Notes: a model not told the origin generated them from the letters alone. Positions 41,833 through 51,288 are shown, counted from the stretch's first letter. The stretch is DNA of 64,000 nucleotides from a bacterium (GCA_026129405.1 JAHCID010000001.1:1147237-1211236), one strand, 5' to 3'. Numbers and translations: made by a program.

Positions 41833-42111
41833 CGATCCGCGAGCGCACCGGGCGGCTCCGCGCCCGCTCCGTGCACCAGGGCCGCGTCGGCGCCGTCGCG
41901 TCCGCGCGCACGGACGGCGCGTGACGCTCGCTCCGCGCCGGGCGGAGGCCGGCGCGCATCCCACGCGCGCGTGCGGTGCTATGTGCGAGCGGATTGGATC
42001 GGGACGGATGCAATACGCGCAGAAATCTGTTGACGCGTTCCCGCTGGAGCGGGCAGGCTCCTCGGCAGGGAGCGGAGGCTCGTCGCTGCCCGCGGAGGTT
42101 GCGGACAGGCG

Positions 42112-42125
42112 GGCCTTAAGAGGCC
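42112..42125 (+). promoter_or_regulatory. Hairpin covering the ribosome-binding site of the receiver-TPR gene
   Basis: GGCCT (42112-42116) pairs with AGGCC (42121-42125) over a TAAG loop, immediately before the ATG at 42126. The likely Shine-Dalgarno (TAAGAGG) lies in the loop and 3' arm. A second palindrome, CCCGCT-GG-AGCGGG, is at 42040-42053, downstream of a TTGACG. The rest of the 293-nt gap from 41833 shows no gene. Confidence 0.35.
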
Positions 42126-44660
42126 ATGGACGCCAGGGTGCTGCTGGTCGCAAACGACGACGTAGCCGGGCGCGCGATGGAGCAGGCGCTCGACGGCGGC
42201 GGGCTCGGGTTGCACGTGGTCCGCGTCGACACCGGCGATGCCGCCCTCGCCTGCGTCACGCACGGTGGCTTTGGGGCGGTGGTGGTCGACCACCGCCTTC
42301 GCGGTGGCGAAGGTCGCGCATTGCTGGCGGCGCTGCGTAGCGGGGCATCCCGGATTCCGCTGATCGTCGTGGTCGGTCCGGAGTCGGAGGCGGTCGGCGC
42401 GGAGATCTCGTGCGACGGGGCGACCGGATACGTCGTCGAGCGCGACGGCTATCTTCCTCGTATGCAAGTCGAAATGGTCGGGATTCTGGATGGCGCCCGC
42501 GGCTACGACGCATGGGCGCACGAGCAAGCCGTGCTGGCGACGGCGTTGGCGGCTGCGCCGCTCTCGCCGCCGGCGCGATCGGCGGTGGCGCTCGCCGTCG
42601 ACGACGCCGCTACGGCGGTCCGCGGCCGGCGATGGGGGGACGTCGTGGACCGACTCGACGCCGCTCTCGAGATGGTCGCCGGCGAGGTGCCCGGCGCGCA
42701 GGCGCTGCGGGCGGAGCTCACGACGGCGCTGGCCCACGCGCGTTGGCGCGCAGGTGACGCGGCCTCGGCCCATCGCCTCGCGCTCGATGCGGTGCAGAGT
42801 GCCCGCCGTGCCGGAGCGCCATTCGTGCTGGCGCGCGCCGTGCTGGGGTTTGCCGGCAGCCTGCAGGGTTTCGGCGTCACCAGCGCCAACGAGACGCTCG
42901 TCGCGCTGCTGACCGAGGTGTTGGACATCCTGCCCGAGGGGCCTACGGCCGAGCGCGCGCTCGCGATGGCGCGCCTCGCCGAGGAGCTCACGTTCTCGCC
43001 GCGCGCCGCCGAGCGCGTGCCGCTCGCCAGCGCCGCGCTCGCGATGGCGCGCCGACTCGGCCGCCCCGACGTGCTGGCCGGCGTGCTGCGCTCGACGCAC
43101 TGGGCGCTGTGGACTCCCGAGAGCATGCGGGAGCGCCGCGCCCTCGCCTACGAGCTGGCGGCGCTGGGCGAATGCCTGCGCGATCCGGGTCGGGTCGTGG
43201 AAGGCCAGATGTTCCGGCTGCTGGTTGCGCTCGAGGGGGGCGAGCTCGAGGTTGCCCGCCTCGCCCTGACGGCGGCGCGCGACGCCGCGAGTGCGCAGCC
43301 GCAGCCGTACTACTGCTGGCTCGTCGCGACGGCGGCCGCCTGTCTCGCCGCTGCCGGCGGCGAGCTCGCCGCGGTGCGCGGCGGGGCCGACGAGGCGCTC
43401 TGCCAGGGGCAGCAGGCCCACAACCCGAACGCGGTGCTGTTCTTCGGCGTCCAGGTGGGTGCCTTGCAGTGGATGCTCGGCCAGCACGACGAGCTGGTGC
43501 ACGCGCTGCACGACCTGGCGGCCGCGTTCCCCACGCTCGCACCTGCAGCGCACAGTGCGCTCGCGGTCACGTACGCCGAGGCCGGCCGGCTCGACGACGC
43601 GCGCCGTGTCTACGAGGTGGTCCTGGAGGACGGACGCTGGAACGCCGACCGCAATCCGACCTGGCTTGCTGCCCTCTCCTTTCTGGCGGAGACCTGCACC
43701 CTCCTTGGCGACCGCGGGCGCGCAGCGCAGTTCTACGTGGCGATGCTCCCGTTCGCGTCCTCGTTGGTCACCCTGCCCCCGGCGGCCGTGTACGCGCCGG
43801 TGCGGCACTATCTCGGGCTGCTCGCCGCGACGCTCGGCCGGCACGAGGACGCCGCCGAGCACTTCGACGCCGCGCTGGCGTTCGAGGCGAGCTGCGGCCT
43901 CCTGCAGTGGCGGGCACGTACGCAGGTCGCCTACGCCGGCATGCTCCTCGACCGGGGCGTTGCCAATCCGCCGACGGGTGTCCGCGCGCTGCTGACGGCC
44001 GCGGCGGCTACTGCGGCGCAGCTCGGGCTGTCGGCGCTCGCGGCGCGCGTGCAACGCATCCAGCAGGCCCTGCCGGCGGTGTCGCTGCACGAGCCCGGCC
44101 TCGAATCGCTGGTCGTGGGCTTCATGCGGCCCGGCTCCTGCTGGGAGATCGAGTTCGATCGCCAGCGGTGTGTCGTAAAGGACGCCGCCGGGCTCCATCG
44201 CCTCGTGCAGCTGTTGCGCCAGCCGGGTATCGAGATCGATGCCGTCGAGCTGTGCGGGGGATCGGCACAAGTGTCGCCCGGCGTGCCGTCGGGCTGCGAT
44301 GCCCGCGCCGCGAGGAGTCTCCGCCAGGAGGAACGGCGGCTCGCCCAGGAGGCCCGCGCCGCGGCCGAATGCGGCGACATCGACGCGGCCGAGGCGGCGC
44401 GGCACGAAGCGGCCCGGATCGCGGCGCGGCTGTCCGGCGATAGAGGACGGCGCGGGAAGCCCTGGCAGGCGGGCGCTGGCAGCGAGTGCGCGCGCCTCGC
44501 CGCCCGCAAGTCGATCCGAAGGGTCGTCGACACGTTCCGCAGGGCGCTTCCAGATCTGGCAGCACATCTCGACCGCTCGCTGAGCTACGGCCGGTGCCTC
44601 GTCTACCGTCCCGACGCCAAGCGGCCCGTCCGTTGGATCATCCATGACGCCGTCGCGTGA
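42126..44660 (+). CDS. Receiver-TPR regulatory protein without an NTPase domain
   Basis: An 844-aa protein in three parts. Residues 1-120 look like a receiver domain: VLLVANDDVAGRAMEQAL (acidic pair), FGAVVVDHRLRGGEGRALLA (candidate phosphoacceptor Asp) and IPLIVVVGPESEAVGAEI. Residues from about 150 to 640 are helical TPR-like repeats (for example ALAVTYAEAGRLDDARRVYE, YLGLLAATLGRHEDAAEHFD). The last 190 residues (CVVKDAAGLHRLVQLLRQPG, RRLAQEARAAAECGDIDAAE, RKSIRRVVDTFRRALPDLAA, HLDRSLSYGRCLVYRPD) match the module that normally ends long STAND-ATPase/TPR regulators. No Walker A or B is present. Its stop overlaps the GTG of the double-Crp gene, so the two form one regulatory unit. Confidence 0.6.
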   Translation: MDARVLLVANDDVAGRAMEQALDGGGLGLHVVRVDTGDAALACVTHGGFGAVVVDHRLRGGEGRALLAALRSGASRIPLIVVVGPESEAVGAEISCDGATGYVVERDGYLPRMQVEMVGILDGARGYDAWAHEQAVLATALAAAPLSPPARSAVALAVDDAATAVRGRRWGDVVDRLDAALEMVAGEVPGAQALRAELTTALAHARWRAGDAASAHRLALDAVQSARRAGAPFVLARAVLGFAGSLQGFGVTSANETLVALLTEVLDILPEGPTAERALAMARLAEELTFSPRAAERVPLASAALAMARRLGRPDVLAGVLRSTHWALWTPESMRERRALAYELAALGECLRDPGRVVEGQMFRLLVALEGGELEVARLALTAARDAASAQPQPYYCWLVATAAACLAAAGGELAAVRGGADEALCQGQQAHNPNAVLFFGVQVGALQWMLGQHDELVHALHDLAAAFPTLAPAAHSALAVTYAEAGRLDDARRVYEVVLEDGRWNADRNPTWLAALSFLAETCTLLGDRGRAAQFYVAMLPFASSLVTLPPAAVYAPVRHYLGLLAATLGRHEDAAEHFDAALAFEASCGLLQWRARTQVAYAGMLLDRGVANPPTGVRALLTAAAATAAQLGLSALAARVQRIQQALPAVSLHEPGLESLVVGFMRPGSCWEIEFDRQRCVVKDAAGLHRLVQLLRQPGIEIDAVELCGGSAQVSPGVPSGCDARAARSLRQEERRLAQEARAAAECGDIDAAEAARHEAARIAARLSGDRGRRGKPWQAGAGSECARLAARKSIRRVVDTFRRALPDLAAHLDRSLSYGRCLVYRPDAKRPVRWIIHDAVA

Positions 44661-46126
44661 CGTCCGGAGTCCCCGCGTGCCCTCGAAAGTCACTCCCGTT
44701 GGGCATGACGACTCGCCTCGAACGTCCCACCGACCCGTACCTGCTCGCCGCGCTGCACACGCTCGCCCGGCGCGTCGGTCTTCCCGGGCCTGCAACCGAC
44801 GTCCTCGTCGATTGCGTGCGCAGTACCGTCCCCTTCGGGGCCGGGCGCGAGATCTTCGGGGCGGGCGACGCCCACGATCGCGTGTACCTCGTCGTGCGCG
44901 GGGCAGTGAAGCTCGCGTGCCGGGGCTGGAACCGCCGCTGCGTCGCCGTGCAGCTGGTCGAGCCCGGAGGGATCTGCGGCGTCCCCTGGTCGTTCGACGC
45001 CGCCGCACGACGCCAGTTCCGGGCCGTCGCGCACGGACCGGCCCGGGTGGCGACCATCGGCCGCGAGGTGGTGGAGCGGGTGCTGGCGATCCTGTCGCCC
45101 GCGCATCGCCTGCGCCTCGTCTCGCACGGCTGGCGCGCGGTGTCGGGGCTGCTCGTGGACCGCTGCCTCGATCTCGTGCGACGGCTCGACGATCGCCTCG
45201 AGCACCGGCTGGCTGTGCTGGCAAGTGCCCACGGCGTGCCGCATGGGGACGGCCGCACGCGCATCGGCGTGCGCCTCAGGTCGCAGGATCTGGGTGAGCT
45301 CGTGGCGGCCGCACCGACCTCGGTACGCCACGCGATGATCCGCCTGCGGGCGCGCGGGCGTCTCGCCAGGTGCGGAGGGTATCTCGTCGTGCCGACGCCC
45401 GACGGTCCCGCAGCCCCCCCGGCGTCGTGCCTCGTGCGCCCGAGCCACGGGCCGCGCAGCGCCACCGTGCTGCGGGCCCGGACACGCGAGGTACTGATGG
45501 GGCTCTGCGCGAGCCTGAGCTTGACGGCCGAGGCCGTCGACCTCCTCGTCGGCTCGGCCCGCGTCGTCTGGGCCGCACGCGGAGACGATCTGATCGAGGG
45601 CGATGACGTCGGGCTCGTCCTCGAGGGCTCCGTGCGCGTGGAGGTCGGCGTGCCGCGCACCGGGCCGATCGTGCAGATCGTCGCGGCCGGACAGTTCGTA
45701 CGGCTGACCGGCGGCAACGTGGCGTTTGCGCGCGCCGTTGCGCACGAGCATGCCGCCGTCGCCTGCTTCGACCGGGCGACCGTGACCGCCGCGCTCGGCC
45801 GGCTGCCTGCGTCCGGCATGCTGCGGTTGTTCGCGCACAGCGCCCGGGCGCTGTCGCGGCATCTGCACGACCGCACCGTTCTCGCGACCATGCCGCTCGC
45901 GGCGCGCGTGCGCCTTGCCCTCCTCGGGCTCGGGCGGGACTTCGGCGAGCAGTCCGGGGATGGGCTTCGGCTGAGCATCCGACTCACGCACGGCCAGCTC
46001 GCCCGCCTGGCGGGCAGCTCCCGCAGCGCCGTGTGCCGCGCCCTCGGCCGGCTCGCCGACGAGCGCAAGGTGGCGGTGGAAGACGGGCATTTCATGCTGC
46101 CCGGTGTGGCGCACGAGGTCGCGTGA
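44657..46126 (+). CDS. Tandem Crp/Fnr regulator: two sensor-HTH units in one chain
   Basis: A 489-aa protein with a duplicated Crp/Fnr plan. Unit 1: a beta-roll sensor at about 50-150 (STVPFGAGREIFGAGDAHDR, VYLVVRGAVKLACRG, QLVEPGGICGVPW) and a winged helix at 208-247 (LRSQDLGELVAAAPTSVRHA). Unit 2: a shorter sensor at about 277-400 (RVVWAARGDDLIEGDDVGLV, VQIVAAGQFVRLTGG) and a winged helix at 443-485 (LTHGQLARLAGSSRSAVCRA). Ordinary members are about 230 aa and dimerise; here one chain could mimic a dimer. The cAMP-contact Arg-Ser of Crp is not obvious in either sensor. Start is GTG 44657 (GTGA overlap with the upstream stop) or ATG 44705. Confidence 0.7.
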   Translation: MTSGVPACPRKSLPLGMTTRLERPTDPYLLAALHTLARRVGLPGPATDVLVDCVRSTVPFGAGREIFGAGDAHDRVYLVVRGAVKLACRGWNRRCVAVQLVEPGGICGVPWSFDAAARRQFRAVAHGPARVATIGREVVERVLAILSPAHRLRLVSHGWRAVSGLLVDRCLDLVRRLDDRLEHRLAVLASAHGVPHGDGRTRIGVRLRSQDLGELVAAAPTSVRHAMIRLRARGRLARCGGYLVVPTPDGPAAPPASCLVRPSHGPRSATVLRARTREVLMGLCASLSLTAEAVDLLVGSARVVWAARGDDLIEGDDVGLVLEGSVRVEVGVPRTGPIVQIVAAGQFVRLTGGNVAFARAVAHEHAAVACFDRATVTAALGRLPASGMLRLFAHSARALSRHLHDRTVLATMPLAARVRLALLGLGRDFGEQSGDGLRLSIRLTHGQLARLAGSSRSAVCRALGRLADERKVAVEDGHFMLPGVAHEVA

Positions 46127-46247
46127 CGCCGCCCGAGGATCCGTGTCCGCGGGCACCGCACGGCCTTCCACCGTCGCGCGTCGCTCTCGTAGCCTCACCC
46201 GCATCACGCATGCCGCCGGTGGGGCGGCGAGAAGGAGGGAGGGTACG

Positions 46248-47516
46248 ATGCGACGAACGACATGGATGGTGGCCGTGCTCGGATTGTTCCTACCGGCCGT
46301 GGCTCGAGCCATCGACGTCTCCGGTCCGTGGCACGTCGGCATCGGCTTCACGTCCAACAGCCCGCTCTTCGCCTGTCGCATGACGTTCACCACCGCCGGC
46401 TCCAGCCTATTCGTCGAGGGCGATTGCGTGCTGTCGGCCGGCACCCTGGCGGGGAGCGTCGATTCCGTGTCCGGGGCATTCGTGGTCGAGGGCGGTGAGG
46501 GCTTCTGCCGCCCCGCGCAGCTGGCGGGCGTGGTCGCACCGGACGGTGCCAGCTTCACCGGGACGATGAGCTGCTCCTCGTCCACCTTCACGCTCTTCGT
46601 CACCGGGTCGCGATGCGGCAACGGCAGACTCGACCCCGGTGAGGGGTGCGACGACGGCAATCGGGACGCGGGCGACTGCTGCTCGAGCAGCTGCCGGCCC
46701 GATCCCGCCGGCAGCACGTGCGACGACGGGAACGTGTGCATGCACGGCGTGTGCGACGGTGCCGGCTCGTGCGAGCGTACCGAGGTGTCCGGTCCCTGCG
46801 ACGACTTCGAGGCCTGCACCACGGACGACACCTGCATCGCCGGCGTCTGTATCGGGACTACGGCGCCGAACGGCACCCGGTGCAACGACTTCGACGCCTG
46901 CACCGGCGATGGAACCTGCTTCGGCGGCTTCTGCTACGAGGGGGAGCCGATCGACTGCGGCCCGTGCCGGTCGTGCGACTTCTTCCAGGGCTGCGTCGAT
47001 CGGGCCAGCTTCGCTTGCGAGCCGATCCCGGCGGCTTCGCAGCTGCGCGTCGCCGACGCCGTTCGTGATCGCGACGACGCGCTGCGACTGCGCTTCGTGC
47101 CCGCCACGTCGGTCGACATCTCGGATTTGGGCGATCCACGTCGGGCGACCGAGTGGGAGGTGTGCGTCCACGATGGCTTCGGATTCGGCAGGCTTCTCGC
47201 CAGCGTTCGGGTTCCTGCCGGCGGACGGTGCAACGGCCGTCCCTGCTGGCGCGGGCTGCGCCGCGGCTATCGCTACGGTGATCGTGTCGGGCGACAGGAC
47301 GGCGTCCGGTCGATGACGCTGCAGGCGGGGACGGCCGGCCAAGCGCGGGTCGAGCTGCGCGCGCGCGGTGAGGGGCTCGATCCCGGCCCGCTTCCGGCGG
47401 CGCTCGGGGTGCTCGCCCAGATCCGCTCGTCCGACGGCACCTGCTGGGAGACGTCCTGGTTCGATGCGCTCCGTAACGGCCCCCTCGAGCTGCGGCTGGC
47501 GCAGGATGATCGCTAG
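46248..47516 (+). CDS. Secreted Cys-rich protein with Myxococcus-type repeat
   Basis: A 422-aa exported protein, read from ATG 46248 with AAGGAGGGAGGG just upstream. Signal peptide MRRTTWMVAVLGLFLPAVAR. Residues 20-120 form a beta-rich domain (GPWHVGIGFTSNSPLFACRM, LAGVVAPDGASFTGTMSC). Residues 123-260 are Cys-rich: CGNGRLDPGEGCDDGNRDAG is the DUF4215/Myxococcus Cys-rich signature, followed by CxDFxACTxDDTC units. The C-terminal 150 residues (CNGRPCWRGLRRGYRYGDRV, DGVRSMTLQAGTAGQARVEL, SSDGTCWETSWF) form a module with conserved Cys-Trp pairs whose function is unknown to me. It is likely cell-surface or secreted. Two strong hairpins follow the stop. Confidence 0.75.
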   Translation: MRRTTWMVAVLGLFLPAVARAIDVSGPWHVGIGFTSNSPLFACRMTFTTAGSSLFVEGDCVLSAGTLAGSVDSVSGAFVVEGGEGFCRPAQLAGVVAPDGASFTGTMSCSSSTFTLFVTGSRCGNGRLDPGEGCDDGNRDAGDCCSSSCRPDPAGSTCDDGNVCMHGVCDGAGSCERTEVSGPCDDFEACTTDDTCIAGVCIGTTAPNGTRCNDFDACTGDGTCFGGFCYEGEPIDCGPCRSCDFFQGCVDRASFACEPIPAASQLRVADAVRDRDDALRLRFVPATSVDISDLGDPRRATEWEVCVHDGFGFGRLLASVRVPAGGRCNGRPCWRGLRRGYRYGDRVGRQDGVRSMTLQAGTAGQARVELRARGEGLDPGPLPAALGVLAQIRSSDGTCWETSWFDALRNGPLELRLAQDDR

Positions 47517-47523
47517 TCGTCAC

Positions 47524-47547
47524 GGGCCCTGAACCCCTCCAGGGCCC
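47524..47547 (+). terminator. Hairpin 1 after the Cys-rich protein gene
   Basis: GGGCCCTG (47524-47531) pairs with CAGGGCCC (47540-47547) over an 8-nt loop, 7 nt after the stop codon at 47516. It is followed within 3 nt by a stronger hairpin. Confidence 0.55.
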
Positions 47548-47549
47548 AT

Positions 47550-47582
47550 CGCCCCGGGACGGCCGGTGACCGTCCCGGGGCG
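47550..47582 (+). terminator. Hairpin 2, 13-bp GC stem
   Basis: CGCCCCGGGACGG (47550-47562) pairs perfectly with CCGTCCCGGGGCG (47570-47582) over a 7-nt loop. It is the strongest stem noticed in the window. Together with hairpin 1 it forms a double terminator between two secreted-protein genes; no T-run is present. Confidence 0.65.
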
Positions 47583-47706
47583 CGGCGAGTCTCCGCCCTC
47601 GGAGCCTCCGCTCCCGCAGGCGCACATTTCGTCGCTGCGGCGCAGAATCCCATGGACAGGGGATGACGCGACACGTTACGGTCACCCTGCCCGAGAGAGG
47701 TCCGAG

Positions 47707-50700
47707 ATGCTGGGTGGTCGCGTCGCGCTGCTGCTGTTCGTTCTCGTCTCCCCGTGCGCGACTCCCGGCCGCGCGTCGGCCGAGGCCGGCGCCGCCGCCG
47801 AGGCCAGCCGGGACGGGGTCGCGGGCCGGGTCGCCCGCACGCCGGATCGGGTCATCCTGCGCCTGCGCGACGGCGTCGACGTCTGTCTCGCCTGTCGCTG
47901 GGCGGCCGGGCAGTCGATCACCGGGCTGCCCCCGGGCAGCCGGCTCGCGGAGCTGCTGCGCGCGCGCGGCGTGCGCGGCATCCGCCCCCTGATCCCGGTT
48001 CGCCGCGGCGACCTGCACGCCGAGCCCCATGCGACGGCACGCGCGCGGCGTCGTGCCGCGCAGGCGCGCTTCCCGGAGCGGCGGCGGCGATCGGTCGCGG
48101 AGCCGCGGGTCACCGACTGGAGCCGCACCTGGGTGGTCGAGCTGCGACGCGACCCCGACATGGCGGCGGTGGCGGCGGAGCTGGCGCGCGACGCCGCGGT
48201 CGCGAGCTGCGAGCCCGACGCGGTGGTCGAGATCGCCGCGCTGCCGAACGATCCGTTCCTCGCCAGCCAGGGCAGCTGGGGGCAGCCCTTCGACGATCTC
48301 TGGGGCCTGAGACGCATCGGCGCGCCCGCCGCCTGGGACGTCGCCAAGGGAGCCGGCGTGGTGGTCGCGATCGTCGATACCGGGATCGATCACACCCATC
48401 CGGACATCGCCGCGAACGTGTGGGCGAACCCCGGCGAGATCCCCGGCAACGGCATCGACGACGACGGCAACGGCTACGTCGACGACGTGCGCGGCTGGGA
48501 CTTCTACGGCAACGACCCGAGCCCGCTCGACGAGAACGGCCACGGCACGCACGTCGCGGGCATCCTCGCCGCCACCGGTGACAACGGCATCGGCGTGATC
48601 GGCGTCGCCCACCAAGCGACGGTGATGCCGGTGGCCGTGCTCGGCCCGCTCGGCACCGGCTTCGTGTCCGACCTGGTGCGCGGCGTCGCCTACGCCGTCG
48701 ACAATGGCGCCGACGTCCTCAACCTGAGCCTCACGGCGCCGCGCACGCAGGCGCTGGCCGCCGCCCTCGCCGACGCCCACGCGGCGGGCGTGGTGATCGT
48801 CGCCTCGGCCGGCAACGGCGGCACCGACGTTCGCCGTGCGTTCATCGCGGCGTCGACGGCCACCATCGCGGTCGCGGCGTCGAACCGCCTCGACGGCCGC
48901 GCCGACTTCTCCAACTTCGGCATCGGCGTCGACGTCGCGGCGCCCGGCGGCGGCGACCCGCCGCCCCCCGCCGCCTTCCCGGGCTCCAGCGTGCTGTCGC
49001 TGCAGAGCGCGTTCATCGTGCCGGCGGCGGCACGCGACAAGGCGCTCACCCTCACGCACGGCGGTCTCAAATACCTGCGGCTCGCCGGGACGAGCATGGC
49101 GGCGCCGCACGTCGCCGGCGCCGCGGCGCTGCTGCTGGCGTACGATCCGGGGCTGCGTGTGGAGCAGGTGCGCCAGCTGCTGCGCACGACGGCGCTCGAC
49201 ACCGGCCCGCCGGGGTTCGACGTCGCCGCCGGCTACGGGCGGCTCGACGTGGCGGCGGCGCTCGCGGCCGCGCCGCCGCTCGAGGCGCACATCGCCTCGC
49301 CCGGTCTCGTGACGCTGGTCGCCCCGGGCAGCATCGAGGTCGTCGGCACGGCGCGCGGGCCGGGCTTCGAGTCGTACCGGCTCGACTATCGTGCCGACGG
49401 CGACCCCGACGGCTGGGTGCCGATCGCGGGCCCGATCACGGCCGAGGTGGACGACGGGGTGCTCGCCTCCTTCGACGCCGGTGCGCTCCAGGCCGGCCGC
49501 TGGGTGCTGCGCCTCACCGCCCAGCGCGGCGCCGAGACGTTCGTCGACATGGTGAGCGTCGACGTCGAGTACGCGGCCATCACCGAGCCGAGGCTCCTCG
49601 CGGGCGTGCCCGCCGGCCCGGTCGAGATCCGCGGCACGGCCGGCGGCCCGGGCTTCGTCCGCTACCGGGTCCTGTACCGGCGGCCGGCGATCGACCCGAA
49701 CCAGTGGACCGCCGTCGGCCTGTCGCCCGCCGTCGCCGAGACGCCGGTGGTCGACGGCGTCCTGGCGACGCTCGACGCCTCGGCGCTGGTGCAGGGCGAC
49801 CGCTTCGATTTCCGGCTGCTGGTGGAGAGCGCGGACGGCACGGTGGAGAAGGTCCGCTACGGCGTGGTGATCGACCCGACGCTGCGCCCCGGCTGGCCGC
49901 GGCAGCTCGTGCCGGTCGAGGACTCGGAGTACCTGACGGTCGCCGACCTCGACGGCGACGGGGTGATGGAGATCCTCGTCGGCTCCGGCGACGAGGTCGT
50001 GGTGTTCGAGCCGGACGGCAGCGTGCGCCCCGGCTGGCCGCAGCGCGTGACCACGCTGGCCCTTCCGCACGTCACCACGCGTGGCTCGCCGATCGTCGCG
50101 GACATCACCGGCGACGGCGCGCCCGAGGTGATCGCCACGAACCGCACCGACGTCTTCGCCTGGAGCGCGGCCGGCGAGCTGCTCCCGGGCTTCCCGGTCG
50201 CCGTCGACGTGTTCGCCGCCGGCGCCCACGACTGGCTCACCGCCGGCGACGTCGACGGGGACGGCGTCGACGAGATCGTCTGCACCGGGCTCACGGGCAT
50301 CCGCGTCATCGACGGCGACGGATCGTTCGTGGGCGCGCCCATCGTCTCGTCTTTCGGCGCGCACGCCAGCGCGGTCGGCGACGCCGACGGCGACGGCGTC
50401 GCCGAGATCGCGCGCGTCGACCATCAGCGCAGCGCGAACGGCAAGGTGCGGGCGCGGGGGATGGCCGAGCTGCGACGTATCGACGGCAGGGTCCTCACGG
50501 CGCTCGCCGGCCCCATCCAACCCCTCGGGCACGTCGCCATGGCCGACCTCGACGGCGACGGGCGCCTGGAGGTCGTGTGGCTCGAGGAGGACCGCAAGCA
50601 GGTGAAGCTGAAGCCGCGCTCGGTGGCGATCGATGGGCGGCGCAAGGCCCTGCGGGCGATGCCGTTCGCGCGTCCGAAGCGGCCGTCGAGCGGCGCGCTC

Positions 50701-51288
50701 AGCTTCGCCGACCTGGACGGCGACGGTGCCGCCGAGGCCTACGCCTACGTCCGCGGCCTCGCCGGCGGCGAGGCCGAGACGGGCGCCTTCGTCTCGTACC
50801 GCCAGCGCACCCCGGACATGCGCTTCCCCCTGCGCCACACCATCTTCGAGACCGCTGCGACGCTGGTGGGCGGCGTCGCCATCGGCGACGTCGACGGGGA
50901 CGGCGTGCAAGAGCTCGTCGCCGGTGTGGTCGGCGACACCTGCCGGCGCTGCGGGCCGGCCGGCCGGCGCCTGCGCGAAGCCGTCGTCGTGCAGCGACTC
51001 GACGGCTCGCTCCTCCCGGGCTTTCCGAAGCCCATCCCGGTGGTCGACCCGAGCGGCGACCAGCGCAGCACGACGCTCCCGATCCCGCCCGCCGTCGACG
51101 ACCGCCGCTTCTCGACGCCCGCCATCGCCGATCTCGACGGCGACGGGCTGAAGGATATCCTCTGGGTCGACCCGATCGAGCACCAGCTGCTGATCTGGAA
51201 CGTCCCGGGCACGCCCGGTCCCCTGCTCGCCGACTGGCCCATGTACCAGCACGACGCGCGGCACTCGAACGTCCTGCCGGCCGATTGA
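47707..51288 (+). CDS. Secreted subtilisin-like protease with FG-GAP repeats
   Basis: A 1193-aa exported protease starting at ATG 47707. Signal peptide LLLFVLVSPCATPGRASA; a propeptide-like region to about residue 190 (RTPDRVILRLRDGVDVC, ELRRDPDMAAVAAELARDA). The S8 peptidase domain follows (about 205-520) with catalytic Asp224 in VAIVDTGID, His279 in NGHGTHVAGI and Ser463 in AGTSMAAPHVAGAAALLL. Two similar beta units (about 530-720; VVGTARGPGFESYRLDY and IRGTAGGPGFVRYRVLY) precede eight FG-GAP/VCBS-type repeats (745-1150) with the calcium-binding core DLDGDG, DVDGDG or DADGDG. The propeller-like repeats may anchor it to cell surfaces or polymers. It should cleave proteins outside the cell. 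Confidence 0.88.
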   Translation: MLGGRVALLLFVLVSPCATPGRASAEAGAAAEASRDGVAGRVARTPDRVILRLRDGVDVCLACRWAAGQSITGLPPGSRLAELLRARGVRGIRPLIPVRRGDLHAEPHATARARRRAAQARFPERRRRSVAEPRVTDWSRTWVVELRRDPDMAAVAAELARDAAVASCEPDAVVEIAALPNDPFLASQGSWGQPFDDLWGLRRIGAPAAWDVAKGAGVVVAIVDTGIDHTHPDIAANVWANPGEIPGNGIDDDGNGYVDDVRGWDFYGNDPSPLDENGHGTHVAGILAATGDNGIGVIGVAHQATVMPVAVLGPLGTGFVSDLVRGVAYAVDNGADVLNLSLTAPRTQALAAALADAHAAGVVIVASAGNGGTDVRRAFIAASTATIAVAASNRLDGRADFSNFGIGVDVAAPGGGDPPPPAAFPGSSVLSLQSAFIVPAAARDKALTLTHGGLKYLRLAGTSMAAPHVAGAAALLLAYDPGLRVEQVRQLLRTTALDTGPPGFDVAAGYGRLDVAAALAAAPPLEAHIASPGLVTLVAPGSIEVVGTARGPGFESYRLDYRADGDPDGWVPIAGPITAEVDDGVLASFDAGALQAGRWVLRLTAQRGAETFVDMVSVDVEYAAITEPRLLAGVPAGPVEIRGTAGGPGFVRYRVLYRRPAIDPNQWTAVGLSPAVAETPVVDGVLATLDASALVQGDRFDFRLLVESADGTVEKVRYGVVIDPTLRPGWPRQLVPVEDSEYLTVADLDGDGVMEILVGSGDEVVVFEPDGSVRPGWPQRVTTLALPHVTTRGSPIVADITGDGAPEVIATNRTDVFAWSAAGELLPGFPVAVDVFAAGAHDWLTAGDVDGDGVDEIVCTGLTGIRVIDGDGSFVGAPIVSSFGAHASAVGDADGDGVAEIARVDHQRSANGKVRARGMAELRRIDGRVLTALAGPIQPLGHVAMADLDGDGRLEVVWLEEDRKQVKLKPRSVAIDGRRKALRAMPFARPKRPSSGALSFADLDGDGAAEAYAYVRGLAGGEAETGAFVSYRQRTPDMRFPLRHTIFETAATLVGGVAIGDVDGDGVQELVAGVVGDTCRRCGPAGRRLREAVVVQRLDGSLLPGFPKPIPVVDPSGDQRSTTLPIPPAVDDRRFSTPAIADLDGDGLKDILWVDPIEHQLLIWNVPGTPGPLLADWPMYQHDARHSNVLPAD

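Noticed and set aside
42040-42053. CCCGCT-GG-AGCGGG palindrome as an operator
   Set aside because: Six-base GC arms are frequent by chance at this base composition; kept only as a note under the nearby hairpin.
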